64,000 nucleotides of DNA from assembly GCF_029094525.1 (NCBI RefSeq), contig NZ_CP119107.1, positions 186,001-250,000 on the forward strand, read 5' to 3'. Source of the stretch: Pullulanibacillus sp. KACC 23026 (GTDB lineage: Bacteria > Bacillota > Bacilli > Bacillales > Sporolactobacillaceae). The position numbers and the translations under genes are program-made. Positions 14,698-25,031 of this stretch are shown one piece after another; within the stretch, counting starts at the first letter, position 1; each line of letters begins with the position of its first letter. The notes beneath the pieces are model-generated. The model ran no database searches, was not told where the DNA came from, and saw only the letters and a list, made by a program, of their open reading frames with translations.

Positions 14698-16581
14698 ATG
14701 ACAACGGAAAAAAGAGAATTTCAAGCTGAATCGAAGCGCCTTTTAGACATGATGATCCATTCGATCTACTCTCACAAGGACATTTTTTTAAGAGAGTTAA
14801 TCTCAAATGCAAGTGACGCTATTGATAAGATCTACTACAAGGCGCTCACCGATGACCGCTTAACCTTTAACCAAGATGATTACTACATTAAGATTGAGGC
14901 TGACAAAGCCGCGCGAACACTGACTATTAAAGATACTGGAATTGGTATGACTGCTGAGGAACTCGAAAGCAATTTGGGGACCATTGCAAAAAGCGGCTCT
15001 CTTGCCTTTAAAAAGGAAGTCCAAATGGAGGAGGGTCAATCTATTATTGGTCAGTTCGGTGTCGGGTTCTATTCAGCCTTTATGGTAGCAGATGTCGTTA
15101 CCGTTTATACAAAATCCCTTGAGAGTGATCAAGGCTACAAGTGGGAGTCAGAAGGCGCAGATGGCTATACGATTGAGCCTTTTAATAAAGCGGATGTTGG
15201 AACAAAGATTGTTCTTAAACTAAAAGACAACACAGATGATGAAAACTATGATGAATTTCTAGATGAGTATCGATTAAAGCAAATCATTAAGAAGTATTCT
15301 GACTTTATTCGCTATCCTATTAAAATGGATGTGACAGTCAGTAAGCCAAAAGCGGATAATGAAGAGGAGTATGAGGACGTTCTCGAGGAGCAAACGATTA
15401 ACAGCATGGTGCCGATCTGGCGTAAAAACAAGAGTGAATTAACTGATGAGGATTATGAAGCCTTTTATGCAGATAAGCATTACGGTTTTGATAAGCCGCT
15501 AAAACACTTGCACATTAAGGTGGACGGAGCTGTCCGTTATAATGCCATTCTATATATCCCAGAACAAATTCCATTTGATTACTATTCCAAGGAATTTGAA
15601 AAAGGTCTTGAGCTCTATTCCAATGGCGTCTTAATCATGGAGAAATGTGCTGAGCTTTTACCGGATTATTTCAGCTTTGTTAAAGGGATGGTGGACTCAG
15701 AGGACTTGTCATTGAACATTTCCCGTGAGATTCTGCAGCAGGACCGCCAGCTTAAGCTGATTGCAAAGAATATTAAGAATAAGATTAAGAAAGAGCTTCA
15801 AACACTGATTAAAGATGAGCGCGAAAAATATGAAACGTTTTATAAGGCATTCGGCCGTCAGTTGAAGTTTGGTGTCTATAACGATTTCGGAGCAAATAAG
15901 GATGACTTAAAGGATCTGCTCATGTTTTATTCGTCTACCGAAAAGAAACTGGTCACGCTGGATGATTATGTATCACGGATGAAGGAAGACCAAAAATACA
16001 TTTACTATGCCACTGGTGAAAGCTATGATCGGATTGAGAAGCTTCCGCAAACTGAGCTTGTGGCAGACAAGGGCTATGAGATTCTTTACTTCACCGAAGA
16101 CATCGATGAATTTGCCATTAAGATGCTCATGACTTATGAAGAAAAAGAATTTAAATCGGTTTCTAGCGGTGACCTCGGACTAAATGACGAGTCAGAAAAA
16201 GAAACGGAAACAGAGGAAAAAGATAATCAAGGATTGTTTGATAAGATGGGTGATATTTTGGCAGGACAAGTTAAAGCAGTCAAACTGTCAAAACGTTTGA
16301 AGTCCCATCCGGTTTGCTTAACAGCAGATGGCGAAGTGACTATTGAGATGGAAAAGGTTTTGAGCATGATGCCGGACAACCAACATGTAAAAGCCGATAA
16401 AATTCTCGAGATCAATCCAAACCACGAGGTCTTCCAATCACTTAAAGAGGCCTTTGAAAAGGATCAAGAGAAGCTCGCCCTTTATACTAAGCTTCTTTAT
16501 AATCAAGCCTTGCTGATTGAAGGCCTGCCGATCCAAGATCCAGTTGCCTTCACAAACGACATTTGCAAAGTGATGGTTTAA
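14698..16581 (+). CDS. htpG: Chaperone HtpG (bacterial HSP90)
   Basis: 627 residues, the usual length. The N-terminal GHKL ATPase domain shows [33 protein letters not shown] and [14 protein letters not shown]; the middle domain has [11 protein letters not shown], and the C-terminal dimer domain ends ...[13 protein letters not shown] 14698 follows GGAGGGATC. HtpG folds client proteins in an ATP-driven clamp cycle. A CIRCE element sits in the leader. It is a single gene with a strong terminator. In B. subtilis htpG is not an HrcA target, so control here differs. Confidence 0.98.
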   Translation: MTTEKREFQAESKRLLDMMIHSIYSHKDIFLRELISNASDAIDKIYYKALTDDRLTFNQDDYYIKIEADKAARTLTIKDTGIGMTAEELESNLGTIAKSGSLAFKKEVQMEEGQSIIGQFGVGFYSAFMVADVVTVYTKSLESDQGYKWESEGADGYTIEPFNKADVGTKIVLKLKDNTDDENYDEFLDEYRLKQIIKKYSDFIRYPIKMDVTVSKPKADNEEEYEDVLEEQTINSMVPIWRKNKSELTDEDYEAFYADKHYGFDKPLKHLHIKVDGAVRYNAILYIPEQIPFDYYSKEFEKGLELYSNGVLIMEKCAELLPDYFSFVKGMVDSEDLSLNISREILQQDRQLKLIAKNIKNKIKKELQTLIKDEREKYETFYKAFGRQLKFGVYNDFGANKDDLKDLLMFYSSTEKKLVTLDDYVSRMKEDQKYIYYATGESYDRIEKLPQTELVADKGYEILYFTEDIDEFAIKMLMTYEEKEFKSVSSGDLGLNDESEKETETEEKDNQGLFDKMGDILAGQVKAVKLSKRLKSHPVCLTADGEVTIEMEKVLSMMPDNQHVKADKILEINPNHEVFQSLKEAFEKDQEKLALYTKLLYNQALLIEGLPIQDPVAFTNDICKVMV

Positions 16582-16587
16582 CAAACA

Positions 16588-16628
16588 AAAGGTACAACAG
16601 CCCTTCCTATGGCTGTTGTACCTTTTTA
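16588..16628 (+). terminator. htpG terminator
   Basis: AAGGTACAACAGCC pairs perfectly with GGCTGTTGTACCTT, followed by TTTTT. Confidence 0.95.
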
Positions 16629-16629
16629 A

Positions 16630-16658
16630 TGAAACAGGGGGACGGTTCTTGCGTTTCA
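16630..16658. repeat. 29-bp dispersed palindrome, copy B
   Basis: Inverted copy of the element at 7001-7029: ends TGAAAC/GTTTCA around GGGGACGGTTCTT. It lies directly behind the htpG terminator. Confidence 0.75.
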
Positions 16659-16730
16659 AAATCTGCAAAAAAAGAAAACTAAAATATACTTAAGAATCTA
16701 GACACCAATCTAAGAGAAGGGTGGGATTGT

Positions 16731-18101
16731 TTGATTACCTACTCAGAGCTTGTCCAAAAGCAGCGAGCCTTATTTAGGAGCGGCCAAACGCGATCATTGG
16801 CTTTTCGTACCCAGGCATTGCGAAAGCTTCGTGAGAGCATACGTCGGCATGAACGCGATTTGACAGCGGCGCTCAAACAGGATTTAAATAAATCAGAATT
16901 TGAATCGTATTCAACAGAAATCGGTGTGGTCCTAGCGGAAATAGGGTTTACCTTAAAACATCTTAGAAAGTGGATGAAGCCAAGGAAAGTTAAGACGCCT
17001 ATCACTCATTTGGGGTCAACCGGCTACATCTATCAAGAGCCTTATGGGGTGGCCTTGATTATTGCCCCTTGGAACTATCCATTTCAATTAGCTGTGGCTC
17101 CTTTAATTGGGGCGATAGCAGCAGGAAACTGTGCCATTCTTAAACCATCTGAGCTCACCCCTTGCACATCTGCGGTCTTGGCCAAGCTTATTAATGAGGC
17201 TTTTCCTGAAGACTACATTAGAGTGATCGAAGGGGAAGTGGAGGTCAGCCAAGCCCTTTTAAAGGAAGATGTTGATTATATCTTTTTTACAGGGAGTGTC
17301 CCGGTCGGAAAAATAGTGATGGAGCAAGCTTCAAAGAACTTAACGCCTGTTACGCTTGAACTCGGTGGGAAAAGCCCCTGTATTGTCCATGAGGAGGCTA
17401 ATCTCAAGCTTGCAGCTAAGCGCATTGCATGGGGGAAGTTTATGAATGCGGGCCAGACCTGTATTGCGCCGGACTATCTGTATGTCCATCAACCTATTAA
17501 AGCCCTTTTTTTGGAAGAGCTAACTAAAGCAATAAAAGAGCTGTATGGAGCTCAGCCCATTCAAAATCCCAATTTTACTCATATTGTCAGTGAACGTCAC
17601 TTTGACCGTTTAACCACCTTCCTGTCAAATGGGGATTTGTATTATGGAGGAGAGACCGACCGGGACCAGCTTGCTATTGCACCTACCATTCTGACCAACC
17701 TAGACTGGCAAGCCCCTGTGATGCAGGATGAGATTTTCGGTCCTATCCTTCCTGTGCTGGAGTTTACCTCCCTAACAGAAGTCTTAAATGGGGTGCTTGA
17801 TCATCCCAAACCATTATCCCTCTATCTTTTTTCTGAGAATCAATCCGTACAGGAGACCGTTCTTCAAACGCTTTCCTTTGGTGGTGGCTGTGTGAATGAC
17901 ACGGTCTATCATTTTGCCTCTCCTTATTTGCCGTTTGGCGGTGTCGGGAGCAGCGGGATAGGCGCTTACCATGGTAAAGGCAGCTTTGACACGTTTAGTC
18001 ACGAAAAGAGCGTGTTGAAGCAAACGACCCGCTTTGATCTTCCCTATCGCTATCCAAACGTGAAGAATGGCTTGAAAAAAATAAAACGATTCTTGAAATA
18101 A
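16731..18101 (+). CDS. ywdH: Aldehyde dehydrogenase, YwdH-like
   Basis: 456 residues, NAD(P)-dependent aldehyde dehydrogenase of the class 3 (fatty/aromatic aldehyde) type, the same length as B. subtilis YwdH. Motifs: [27 protein letters not shown], catalytic Glu in [11 protein letters not shown], catalytic Cys in [15 protein letters not shown], and [24 protein letters not shown] near the end. The start is TTG 16731 after GGGTGGG; no ATG fits. The C-terminus is basic (KKIKRFLK). A single gene; the true substrate is not shown by context. Confidence 0.92.
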   Translation: MITYSELVQKQRALFRSGQTRSLAFRTQALRKLRESIRRHERDLTAALKQDLNKSEFESYSTEIGVVLAEIGFTLKHLRKWMKPRKVKTPITHLGSTGYIYQEPYGVALIIAPWNYPFQLAVAPLIGAIAAGNCAILKPSELTPCTSAVLAKLINEAFPEDYIRVIEGEVEVSQALLKEDVDYIFFTGSVPVGKIVMEQASKNLTPVTLELGGKSPCIVHEEANLKLAAKRIAWGKFMNAGQTCIAPDYLYVHQPIKALFLEELTKAIKELYGAQPIQNPNFTHIVSERHFDRLTTFLSNGDLYYGGETDRDQLAIAPTILTNLDWQAPVMQDEIFGPILPVLEFTSLTEVLNGVLDHPKPLSLYLFSENQSVQETVLQTLSFGGGCVNDTVYHFASPYLPFGGVGSSGIGAYHGKGSFDTFSHEKSVLKQTTRFDLPYRYPNVKNGLKKIKRFLK

Positions 18102-18135
18102 AACGAATGTATAAACAACGATTCCTAGCTATTAG

Positions 18136-18175
18136 TAAACAGGGTGTCCACCGAGGCGGACGCCCTGTTATTTAT
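18136..18175 (+). terminator. Bidirectional terminator between ywdH and the sigma-54 activator
   Basis: AACAGGGTGTCC pairs with GGACGCCCTGTT, then TATTTATT. Confidence 0.85.
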
Positions 18176-18180
18176 TCAGA

Positions 18181-19761
18181 TTAATTTAATTTATATTTCC
18201 TTATTTTATTATAGAGTGTCACACGTGAAATCCCTAGCATCTTAGCGGCGGCTGACTTGTTTCCGTATGTCTTTTCAAGGGCTTGTTGAATCGTCTTAAG
18301 TTCTTCAAGATCCCCTCTTTGTGGAGCAAGTTCAATGGGGAGTGCTTCAGGTTGAGTGGGAGACTTTCTCCCATTCATCAATAGATTATTAGGTAAGTGA
18401 TGGGGATGAATGCCATCCTCGTCAGCCAGTATGATCATGTGTTCAATTGTATTTCGCAGCTGCCGGATATTTCCCCCCCATGGATGGTGAAGAAACGTAT
18501 ACATGACTTCAGGTGCAATAGTAGGGATAGGACGATGATATTTGTTGGAAAACTCCTGAACGAACAATTGGACAAGCTCTGGAATATCCTCTATACGACT
18601 GCGAAGAGGCGGAATTTGAATGGAGACGACATTCAATCGATAATAGAGGTCCTGCCGGAAGGTCCCCTCAGAAATCATCTCCTCCAAATTCCGATTCGTA
18701 GCGGCGATGATCCGAACATCAAACGGAATAGCCTTCGTTCCGCCGACACGGTAATAGTCCCTCTCTTGAAGAACACGAAGCAATTTGACTTGAAGATCGA
18801 GTGGCAATTCCCCAATCTCATCTAAAAAAAGGGTGCCTCCTTTTGCTAGATCAAATTTTCCTTGTTTGCCTTCTCGAGCAGCTCCTGTGAAGGCTCCCTT
18901 TTCATATCCAAATAGTTCACTTTCAAACAAAGAGGCTGGAATAGCGCCGCAGTTCAAATCGACAAAGGGTTTCTTAGCTCTAGAACTGGCTTTATGAATA
19001 GCTTGAGCGAAAAGTTCTTTGCCGACACCGCTTTCACCATTAATTAAGACAGAGGCATCTGTTCTGGCCACTTTTTTGGCTAGCGTTATCGCTGACAAGA
19101 GTTCAGGACTTCTCCCTTTAATTTTGTGGAAGGGGTCATTGGCGTTAATGGTATCAATTTTTTGCTCAAGAGCTTGAATATAAGCGGTTTGGCTTGCAAG
19201 TCCTTCATTTAATCGGACTAAATCATTAATATTGCGTTCAACAGAAAGTCCTCCGACTTGCTGCTTATTGATTTCGATTGGCCTTGTGCTCACTAAGACA
19301 TGGACATCTGAACGGGACTGGTTATATTGATGCTCTATAATGGTGCCGTTCTTTAAAGTATTCATAAGCATGAGGGATTCCTCTTTGAAGAAATCCGTGA
19401 TGGGCTTACCGATGATCTCTTCTTGGTCGCATTGGTAGAGCTTTTCGGCGCTTTTGTTCCAAGATAAAACGATTCCATTTTGGTCGACAACGGTTACCGC
19501 ATCTTCAACCGCTTGAAGAAGGGCTTCATAAAAGTGTGAAGTGGTTTGCCACAAATTATATAACGTGTGAGTCAGGAGAGAGTGCGGAATCCACCCCACA
19601 TAATCTCCTTTAGAATTTATGAGGGCAATATCCTGACACAACATGGAAGGGTCCAGGGCTGACAAAAGCGTCTCTTGGGAGAGGGTCACCAAATGCTTGC
19701 GGGATGGGGTCTCATCCCATGGTAAGGCAATCGCGTTCAGGGTCAGATCAAATGGAATCAA
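18181..19761 (-). CDS. Sigma-54-dependent activator with PAS domain, probable regulator of proline catabolism
   Basis: About 526 residues. An N-terminal sensor part contains a PAS domain (residues about 60-170: VEDAVTVVDQNGIVLSWNKSAE), followed by an AAA+ domain with GESGVGKE (Walker A), the sigma-54 contact loop GAFTGA, and GGTLFLDEIGEL (Walker B), and a Fis-type helix-turn-helix at the end (NKSAAAKMLGISRVTLYNKI). It resembles RocR-type activators. The start is likely TTG 19761: GGAGG lies eight bases before it, and the upstream ATG (19776) overlaps that same site. It is divergent from a sigma-54 promoter serving proline genes, so it surely regulates them; the effector is unknown. Confidence 0.9.
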   Translation of the reverse strand: MIPFDLTLNAIALPWDETPSRKHLVTLSQETLLSALDPSMLCQDIALINSKGDYVGWIPHSLLTHTLYNLWQTTSHFYEALLQAVEDAVTVVDQNGIVLSWNKSAEKLYQCDQEEIIGKPITDFFKEESLMLMNTLKNGTIIEHQYNQSRSDVHVLVSTRPIEINKQQVGGLSVERNINDLVRLNEGLASQTAYIQALEQKIDTINANDPFHKIKGRSPELLSAITLAKKVARTDASVLINGESGVGKELFAQAIHKASSRAKKPFVDLNCGAIPASLFESELFGYEKGAFTGAAREGKQGKFDLAKGGTLFLDEIGELPLDLQVKLLRVLQERDYYRVGGTKAIPFDVRIIAATNRNLEEMISEGTFRQDLYYRLNVVSIQIPPLRSRIEDIPELVQLFVQEFSNKYHRPIPTIAPEVMYTFLHHPWGGNIRQLRNTIEHMIILADEDGIHPHHLPNNLLMNGRKSPTQPEALPIELAPQRGDLEELKTIQQALEKTYGNKSAAAKMLGISRVTLYNKIRKYKLN

Positions 19762-19893
19762 ATTTATCGCCTCCATAATAAGTGAGTGGTGAGTGGTGCC
19801 TTTTTCTATTAATCTATTAAAAGTAAAATTGAGAAATCAGAGATGGGTTGCTTCATGAATGTGAGCGTCATAGCGTTCTATTTGTGAAACAAC

Positions 19894-19941
19894 CATTTAC
19901 ACGTGTAAATGCTATATTAACATAATCTTTACAATTATGTT
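19894..19941. promoter_or_regulatory. Upstream activator sites for the sigma-54 promoter
   Basis: CATTTACACGTGTAAATG (19894-19911) is a perfect 18-bp palindrome; AACATAAT-N7-ATTATGTT (19919-19941) is a second perfect dyad. TTTACA(C) half sites recur to about 19958. They lie about 60-110 bases upstream of the -24/-12 promoter, the right place for an enhancer-binding protein. Confidence 0.65.
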
Positions 19942-19994
19942 TAATTACAGTTTACACTTTATTGGGGAATCCTTTCAATAGCGGGTTTTTAATG

Positions 19995-20011
19995 TTGGCA
20001 TGAAAATTGCA
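19995..20011 (+). promoter_or_regulatory. Sigma-54 (-24/-12) promoter of the proline genes
   Basis: TTGGCATGAAAATTGCA keeps the GG (19997-19998) and GC (20009-20010) pairs exactly ten bases apart, as in TGGCAC-N5-TTGC. Confidence 0.85.
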
Positions 20012-20058
20012 TAGTAATGGGTAGTAAGAAACGACTAATTATTTGGAGGGATTTAAAA

Positions 20059-21603
20059 ATGGTTACAGCTTACCGTCACGAACCTTTCACAGACTTTACT
20101 ATAGAAGAAAATAAGCAAGCGATTCAAGAAGCCTTAAGAAATCTTAACAGCCAGCTTGGTGAGCATTTTCCATTGGTCATTGGAGGAGAACGCATTCAAA
20201 CGGAAGAACAGGTCATCTCCTATAATCCGGCTAATAAGACAGAGGTTATTGGAACGGTCTCAAAGGTGAATAAAGAGTTGGCCGAAAAAGCCATGCAAGT
20301 CGCTCTCGAAACCTTTGAAACATGGAAAAATTGGGATCCTGAATCACGTGCGCGCATTCTATTTAAGGCAGCGGCCATTATTCGTCGCCGCAAACAGGAA
20401 TTCAATGCTTACTTGGTCAAAGAAGGCGGCAAGCCTTGGAAAGAAGCGGATGGTGAAACCGCGGAGTGCATTGATTTCTTAGAATACTACGGCCGCCAAA
20501 TGCTTCGGTTAAAAAATGGTTCAAAAGTGAACAGCCGGGCCAATGAATTTAACACTTTTACTTATATTCCTCTCGGTGTCGGGATTGTCATTTCACCGTT
20601 TAACTTTTCATTAGCGATTATGGGTGGAACAACTGTTGCTGCAATCGTAACAGGTAACACCGTGTTGCTAAAACCATCTGATCGTACTCCTGTTGTTGCA
20701 GCTAAGTTTGTCGAGGTAATGGAGGAAGCCGGATTACCGGCAGGTGTTCTTAATTATATTCCTGGTGCTGAGCCAGAAATCGGGGATTATTTGGTTGGAC
20801 ATCCCAAAACTCGTTTTGTTTCCTTCACAGGTTCCCGTGCGGTTGGCTGCCATATCTATGAGCACGCAGCCAAGGTTCAGCCCGGTCAAAAATGGCTAAA
20901 GCGGGTTATCGCTGAAATGGGCGGTAAGGATACAGTTGTCGTAGATGAATCAGCAGACATCGATTTGGCTGTTGAATCCATTGTGTACTCTGCATTTGGT
21001 TATGCCGGCCAAAAATGCTCTGCAGGCTCTAGAGCGGTCGTTCATGAGAAGATCTATGATGAAGTGCTTGAAAAGTGTGTGGCACTGACTAAGACGTTAA
21101 CCGTTGGCACCCCTGAGGAAGGTCAATATATGGGGCCGGTTATCGATAAAGGCCAATTCGATAAGATTATGAATTATATCGAGATCGGTAAAGGGGAAGG
21201 TCGTTTAGTAACAGGCGGCGAGGGTGATGACTCAATCGGTTACTTCATCCAGCCAACGATTATTGCGGATGTCGATGAAAAAGCACGGATTATGCAAGAG
21301 GAAATCTTTGGGCCAGTCCTTGCTTTCTGTAAAGCTAAAGATATGGATCATCTGATGGAGATTGCGAATAACACAGAGTACGGCTTAACAGGCGCCTTCC
21401 TTTCGAAAAACCAAGCTCATTTAGAGCGTGCCCGCCGTGAATTCCATGTCGGGAATCTTTACCTTAACCGTGGCTGTACAGCAGCGATTGTAGGGTATCA
21501 GCCTTTTGGCGGTTTCAACATGTCAGGAACCGACTCCAAAGCAGGAGGTCCGGATTACTTAATTCAGCACATGCAGGCTAAATCCATTGGTGAGCAGCTT
21601 TAA
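20059..21603 (+). CDS. putC: L-glutamate gamma-semialdehyde (1-pyrroline-5-carboxylate) dehydrogenase
   Basis: 514 residues, the size of PutC/RocA. It oxidises glutamate semialdehyde to glutamate with NAD, the second step of proline (and arginine) breakdown. Motifs: [35 protein letters not shown], catalytic Glu in [15 protein letters not shown], catalytic Cys in [16 protein letters not shown], and the C-terminal [18 protein letters not shown] typical of this group. ATG 20059 follows GGAGGG; the longer frame from 20017 includes the promoter itself. It is first in the cluster driven by the sigma-54 promoter. The symbol putC rests on the neighbouring proline dehydrogenase. Confidence 0.95.
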   Translation: MVTAYRHEPFTDFTIEENKQAIQEALRNLNSQLGEHFPLVIGGERIQTEEQVISYNPANKTEVIGTVSKVNKELAEKAMQVALETFETWKNWDPESRARILFKAAAIIRRRKQEFNAYLVKEGGKPWKEADGETAECIDFLEYYGRQMLRLKNGSKVNSRANEFNTFTYIPLGVGIVISPFNFSLAIMGGTTVAAIVTGNTVLLKPSDRTPVVAAKFVEVMEEAGLPAGVLNYIPGAEPEIGDYLVGHPKTRFVSFTGSRAVGCHIYEHAAKVQPGQKWLKRVIAEMGGKDTVVVDESADIDLAVESIVYSAFGYAGQKCSAGSRAVVHEKIYDEVLEKCVALTKTLTVGTPEEGQYMGPVIDKGQFDKIMNYIEIGKGEGRLVTGGEGDDSIGYFIQPTIIADVDEKARIMQEEIFGPVLAFCKAKDMDHLMEIANNTEYGLTGAFLSKNQAHLERARREFHVGNLYLNRGCTAAIVGYQPFGGFNMSGTDSKAGGPDYLIQHMQAKSIGEQL

Positions 21604-21714
21604 TACTAGGGGATTACCCGAATTAGCCGTTTACCTTTGGGCAAACAAGCTCCAAAGGATTTGAATACTATTAAATTAAGAGACTAAAAAACTTTAGGTA
21701 AAGTAAATTGATCC

Positions 21715-21749
21715 CTGAGCGGTGCCGTTAAATTGTCTGTACCGCTCAA
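21715..21749 (+). terminator. Hairpin between putC and putB
   Basis: TGAGCGGT and ACCGCTCA form an eight-base stem with a 17-base loop but no strong T-run; it may slow or partly stop transcription, or protect the mRNA end. Confidence 0.4.
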
Positions 21750-21785
21750 GTGTTCTATTTCCCTTAAAATAAGGAGGTTATGTTC

Positions 21786-22700
21786 ATGTTGGCAGCCGTT
21801 TCTAAAAGTTTCTTCTATGCCTTATCAGAAAATAAATCATTAAATAAAGCGGCAAAAAAATGGGGATTTAGATTTGGTGCAGGACAGGTAGTGGCAGGAG
21901 TAGACATTGAAAGTGCCATTCGAAAGGTCAAGGAATTAAATGATCTAGGGATTACAGCTACACTCGATCATCTAGGAGAGTTTGTTTCAAGCCGTGAAGA
22001 GGCCACCGAATCAACCGATTATTGTATAAAAGTATTGGAAGCGATTGCTGAATCAGGTGTGAAAAGTACGCTTTCAGTCAAAATGACGCAACTTGGCTTA
22101 GACATTGATCAAGAATTTTGTTTTGAGAATATGTGCCGTATTCTTGAAACGGCCAAAACTCATGATCTATTTGTTCAAATCGATATGGAAGACTTTAAAA
22201 GATGCCAAATTACATTGGATATGGTTAAGCGTCTTCGCCAAACGTATGATAATGTTGGAACGGTTATTCAAGGCTATCTTTATCGATCTGAGGAAGATCT
22301 TGATCAGTTAAACGGGGTTGTGCTTCGATTAGTAAAAGGGGCTTATAAAGAACCGGCAGAAGTCGCTTTTCAAGAAAAGAGCCAGGTGGATGACAACTAT
22401 TGGAAGCTTATTCAAAAACGGCTTCTAGAGGGTACGTTTACGGCCATTGGTTCCCATGACCATAACATAATTAATAAAGTTAAAGCCTTCGCCAAAGAGC
22501 ATCATATACCTAATGATCAATTTGAGTTCCAAATGTTGTATGGCTTCCGAACTGAATTACAGGAACAACTGGTTAAGGAAGGGTATAACATGCGTGTTTA
22601 TATTCCTTTTGGAACGGATTGGTTTGGTTATTTTATGCGCCGTTTGGCCGAACGTCCGCAAAATGTCAGCTTTGCCTTAAAAGGATTGTTATCAAAATAA
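21786..22700 (+). CDS. putB: Proline dehydrogenase (monofunctional, PutB/FadM type)
   Basis: 304 residues, the size of the monofunctional Bacillus enzyme. It oxidises L-proline to 1-pyrroline-5-carboxylate with FAD and feeds electrons to the membrane quinone pool. The barrel signature RLVKGAYKEPAEVAF and the C-terminal MRVYIPFGTDWFGYFMRRLAERPQN, which contains the substrate-binding R-R-x-x-E, are present. ATG 21786 is eight bases from AAGGAGG; the in-frame ATG at 21780 is too close. It is 180 bases after putC with a weak hairpin between, so it is probably co-transcribed. Confidence 0.95.
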   Translation: MLAAVSKSFFYALSENKSLNKAAKKWGFRFGAGQVVAGVDIESAIRKVKELNDLGITATLDHLGEFVSSREEATESTDYCIKVLEAIAESGVKSTLSVKMTQLGLDIDQEFCFENMCRILETAKTHDLFVQIDMEDFKRCQITLDMVKRLRQTYDNVGTVIQGYLYRSEEDLDQLNGVVLRLVKGAYKEPAEVAFQEKSQVDDNYWKLIQKRLLEGTFTAIGSHDHNIINKVKAFAKEHHIPNDQFEFQMLYGFRTELQEQLVKEGYNMRVYIPFGTDWFGYFMRRLAERPQNVSFALKGLLSK

Positions 22701-22703
22701 GGC

Positions 22704-22762
22704 AGAAAATAGGAGGAGATGGCACTCCATACCCTCCTAACTTATTTCCTCTATTTTTTTTG
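22704..22762 (+). terminator. putB terminator
   Basis: AATAGGAGG pairs with CCTCCTA or TCCTCTATT further on, ending in a run of eight T. Confidence 0.7.
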
Positions 22763-22771
22763 AGATTAAAA

Positions 22772-22783
22772 GAAAGCGCTTTC
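22772..22783. promoter_or_regulatory. Candidate cre (CcpA) site upstream of putP
   Basis: GAAAGCGCTTTC is a perfect 12-bp palindrome matching the core of the catabolite response element. It lies 120 bases before the permease gene. Confidence 0.5.
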
Positions 22784-22905
22784 CGATAGCCTTTTAGTAA
22801 TAAAATAGAGCTTGCATGAATCTGTTAGGTTAGTAGGAGGTGACAACCGTTTAGATAAATGAGATTATACAGGATAATTAAACCAATAACGAAAGAGGGT
22901 ATGAG

Positions 22906-24372
22906 ATGAAAACGGAAGTCATTATTGCGTTAGGGATTTACATGGTCGCCATGCTTTTAATCGGATTTTGGGCTTATCGAAAAACGTCCACATTATCGGG
23001 CTACATGCTTGGAGATCGTGGTTTGGGTCCCGCGGTGACTGCTTTGTCTGCAGGGGCTTCAGATATGAGTGGTTGGTTAGTGATGGGTTTGCCGGGTGCG
23101 ATGTATGCCACGGGAATTTCGAACCTGTGGCTACCCATTGGACTTACCATTGGTGCTTATTTTAACTATCGGTTGTTGGCACCAAGATTAAGGACTTATA
23201 CAGAAGTGGCGAATGATTCGATTACTATCCCGGACTTTTTAGAGAATCGCTTTAACGATAAAACAAATATTTTGCGCCTTGTATCAGGACTGGTTATATT
23301 CGTCTTTTTTATCTTTTACACGTCTTCTGGTATGGTGTCAGGTGGAACCCTTTTTCAAAGTGCCTTTGGGTTAAATTACAAAGTCGGCCTTCTGGTTACA
23401 GCGGTCGTCGTCTTGCTATACACGCTTTTTGGCGGGTTCCTCGCGGTGAGTATGACCGATTTTGTTCAAGGAACGATAATGTTTATTGCTCTTATACTAG
23501 TCCCTGTTATAGCCTTTACTAAAGTCGGTGGTGTACATCCGGTCGTTCATGATCTAAGGACAATTGATCCTTCCCTTTTAAATCTATTCAAGGGGACATC
23601 AGTTCTTGGTATTATTGGCTTACTCGCTTGGGGACTAGGGTATTTTGGTCAGCCCCATATCATTGTACGTTTTATGGCCATTAAATCAGTTAAGGAGTTA
23701 AAAGCAGCGCGGAGAATTGGAATCGGCTGGATGATTTTAACTTTGCTTGGCGCTTCAGCAGTTGGGTTAGTCGGTATTTCTTACTTTGCTCATCATGGCG
23801 GAACCCTTAAAAATCCAGAAACTGTTTTTGTTCAGTTTGCGAATTTGCTCTTTAATCCAATTATCACAGGGTTTATTTTAGCCGCGATGTTAGCCGCGAT
23901 CATGAGTACGATCTCGTCCCAATTACTGGTGACCGCTTCTGCATTAACCGAGGATTTTTATAAGACGTTTATCCATCGAAAGGATTCTGATAAAGTGTTA
24001 GTTTTGGTGGGGCGGCTTGCGGTTCTCTTAGTTGCAGTCATTGCGTTTCTCATGTCTTTAAATCCAAACAATACGATTCTTAATCTTGTCAGCCATGCTT
24101 GGGCAGGGTTCGGCTCCGCATTCGGTCCAATTATTCTGCTAAGTTTATTTTGGAAACGCATGAGTAAATGGGGAGCGCTTGCTGGAATGGTTGTGGGTGG
24201 TCTAACGGTTATTATTTGGGTATCAACGGGATTATCCAACACGTTATACGAAATGGTGCCTGGGTTTATTCTAAGCTGGGTGGCATCTTGGGTTGTTAGT
24301 CTCCTTAATCAGGAGCCCGCTAAAGAGATACAAGATCAGTTTAAGGAAATGGAAGAAAAATTGCATGCTTGA
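22906..24372 (+). CDS. putP: Sodium/proline symporter PutP
   Basis: 488 residues, about 13 membrane segments of the solute:sodium symporter family. Marks include the N-terminal GYMLGDRGLGPAVTALSAGASDMSGWL, which holds the sodium and proline site, GYFGQPHIIVRFMAIKS, and FILAAMLAAIMSTISSQLLVTASALTEDFYK. It imports proline with Na+. ATG follows GAGGG. It comes after the catabolic genes but has its own gap with a cre-like site, so it may be expressed separately and be subject to catabolite repression. The C-terminus is short and acidic. Confidence 0.96.
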   Translation: MKTEVIIALGIYMVAMLLIGFWAYRKTSTLSGYMLGDRGLGPAVTALSAGASDMSGWLVMGLPGAMYATGISNLWLPIGLTIGAYFNYRLLAPRLRTYTEVANDSITIPDFLENRFNDKTNILRLVSGLVIFVFFIFYTSSGMVSGGTLFQSAFGLNYKVGLLVTAVVVLLYTLFGGFLAVSMTDFVQGTIMFIALILVPVIAFTKVGGVHPVVHDLRTIDPSLLNLFKGTSVLGIIGLLAWGLGYFGQPHIIVRFMAIKSVKELKAARRIGIGWMILTLLGASAVGLVGISYFAHHGGTLKNPETVFVQFANLLFNPIITGFILAAMLAAIMSTISSQLLVTASALTEDFYKTFIHRKDSDKVLVLVGRLAVLLVAVIAFLMSLNPNNTILNLVSHAWAGFGSAFGPIILLSLFWKRMSKWGALAGMVVGGLTVIIWVSTGLSNTLYEMVPGFILSWVASWVVSLLNQEPAKEIQDQFKEMEEKLHA

Positions 24373-24378
24373 TAGATT

Positions 24379-24413
24379 GAGACGGCGAACAGCCGTCTCT
24401 TTACTATTTTTGA
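24379..24413 (+). terminator. putP terminator
   Basis: GAGACGGC, five-base loop, GCCGTCTC, then TTTACTATTTTT. Confidence 0.92.
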
Positions 24414-24612
24414 GAAGACAGGGATAAGAGTTCCTTTAAGTGGGACAGACATAGACATTTATAGGTTGGAATATGTATTTAGTAGAGGGCTTAGGTGATT
24501 TATAAGAGCTTGGGAATCTCCTAAAATCTATATACGGCTTGTCCGTTTAACAAGTGATACACAGCATGAATCAGCGGTCTTAAAGCGAGTTGACTAGAGG
24601 GGAGGCCGGTAT

Positions 24613-24786
24613 TTGGGAGCATGGGTTGGACTATGGTTAATCGGAAACCTGGTTTGCACGATTTGGGTGTTGATGGATGCCTCGGAAAAACGTGGAACTA
24701 AAATCGGCTGCTTATGGACACTTGCCGTCTTTCTTTTATTCCCAATAGGATTTATAGCTTATGTTTTGGTTCGAAAGACGGATTGA
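24613..24786 (+). CDS. Small two-span membrane protein (57 residues)
   Basis: TTG 24613 has GGGGAGG eight to nine bases upstream. The product has two hydrophobic spans (AWVGLWLIGNLVCTIWVLM and LWTLAVFLLFPIGFIAYVLV) joined by DASEKRGTKIGC, ending in a positive tail RKTD, so a hairpin with both ends on the same side. This resembles the PLDc_N-type small membrane domain, but I am not sure of the family. It is too short for most ORF filters; the clean hydropathy pattern and ribosome site support it. Confidence 0.65.
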   Translation: MGAWVGLWLIGNLVCTIWVLMDASEKRGTKIGCLWTLAVFLLFPIGFIAYVLVRKTD

Positions 24787-25031
24787 AAATGTCTGGCCTA
24801 AAGGAAGGCGCATACATTTTTTTCAGTTGGAAATGATCGACTTATTAAGAGAGAAGTCCGCCATTGAGCACTTGGCAGCAACCTATTGGACCCAAAAATG
24901 CGTAGGCCGCAAAAGGTGTTCTTTAGGATAAGCGGCCAAGTTTCAGGAAATCGCTAGTCTCTAAGTTAGCTCTTGATGGAGACTTCAAGAATAACACGAA
25001 AGAGGGCCAAAGCGGATTAGAATTTTAATCT

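Noticed and set aside
22858-22911. Leader peptide frame overlapping the putP start
   Set aside because: Its start has no ribosome site at a workable distance, and the sequence shows no regulatory codon run.
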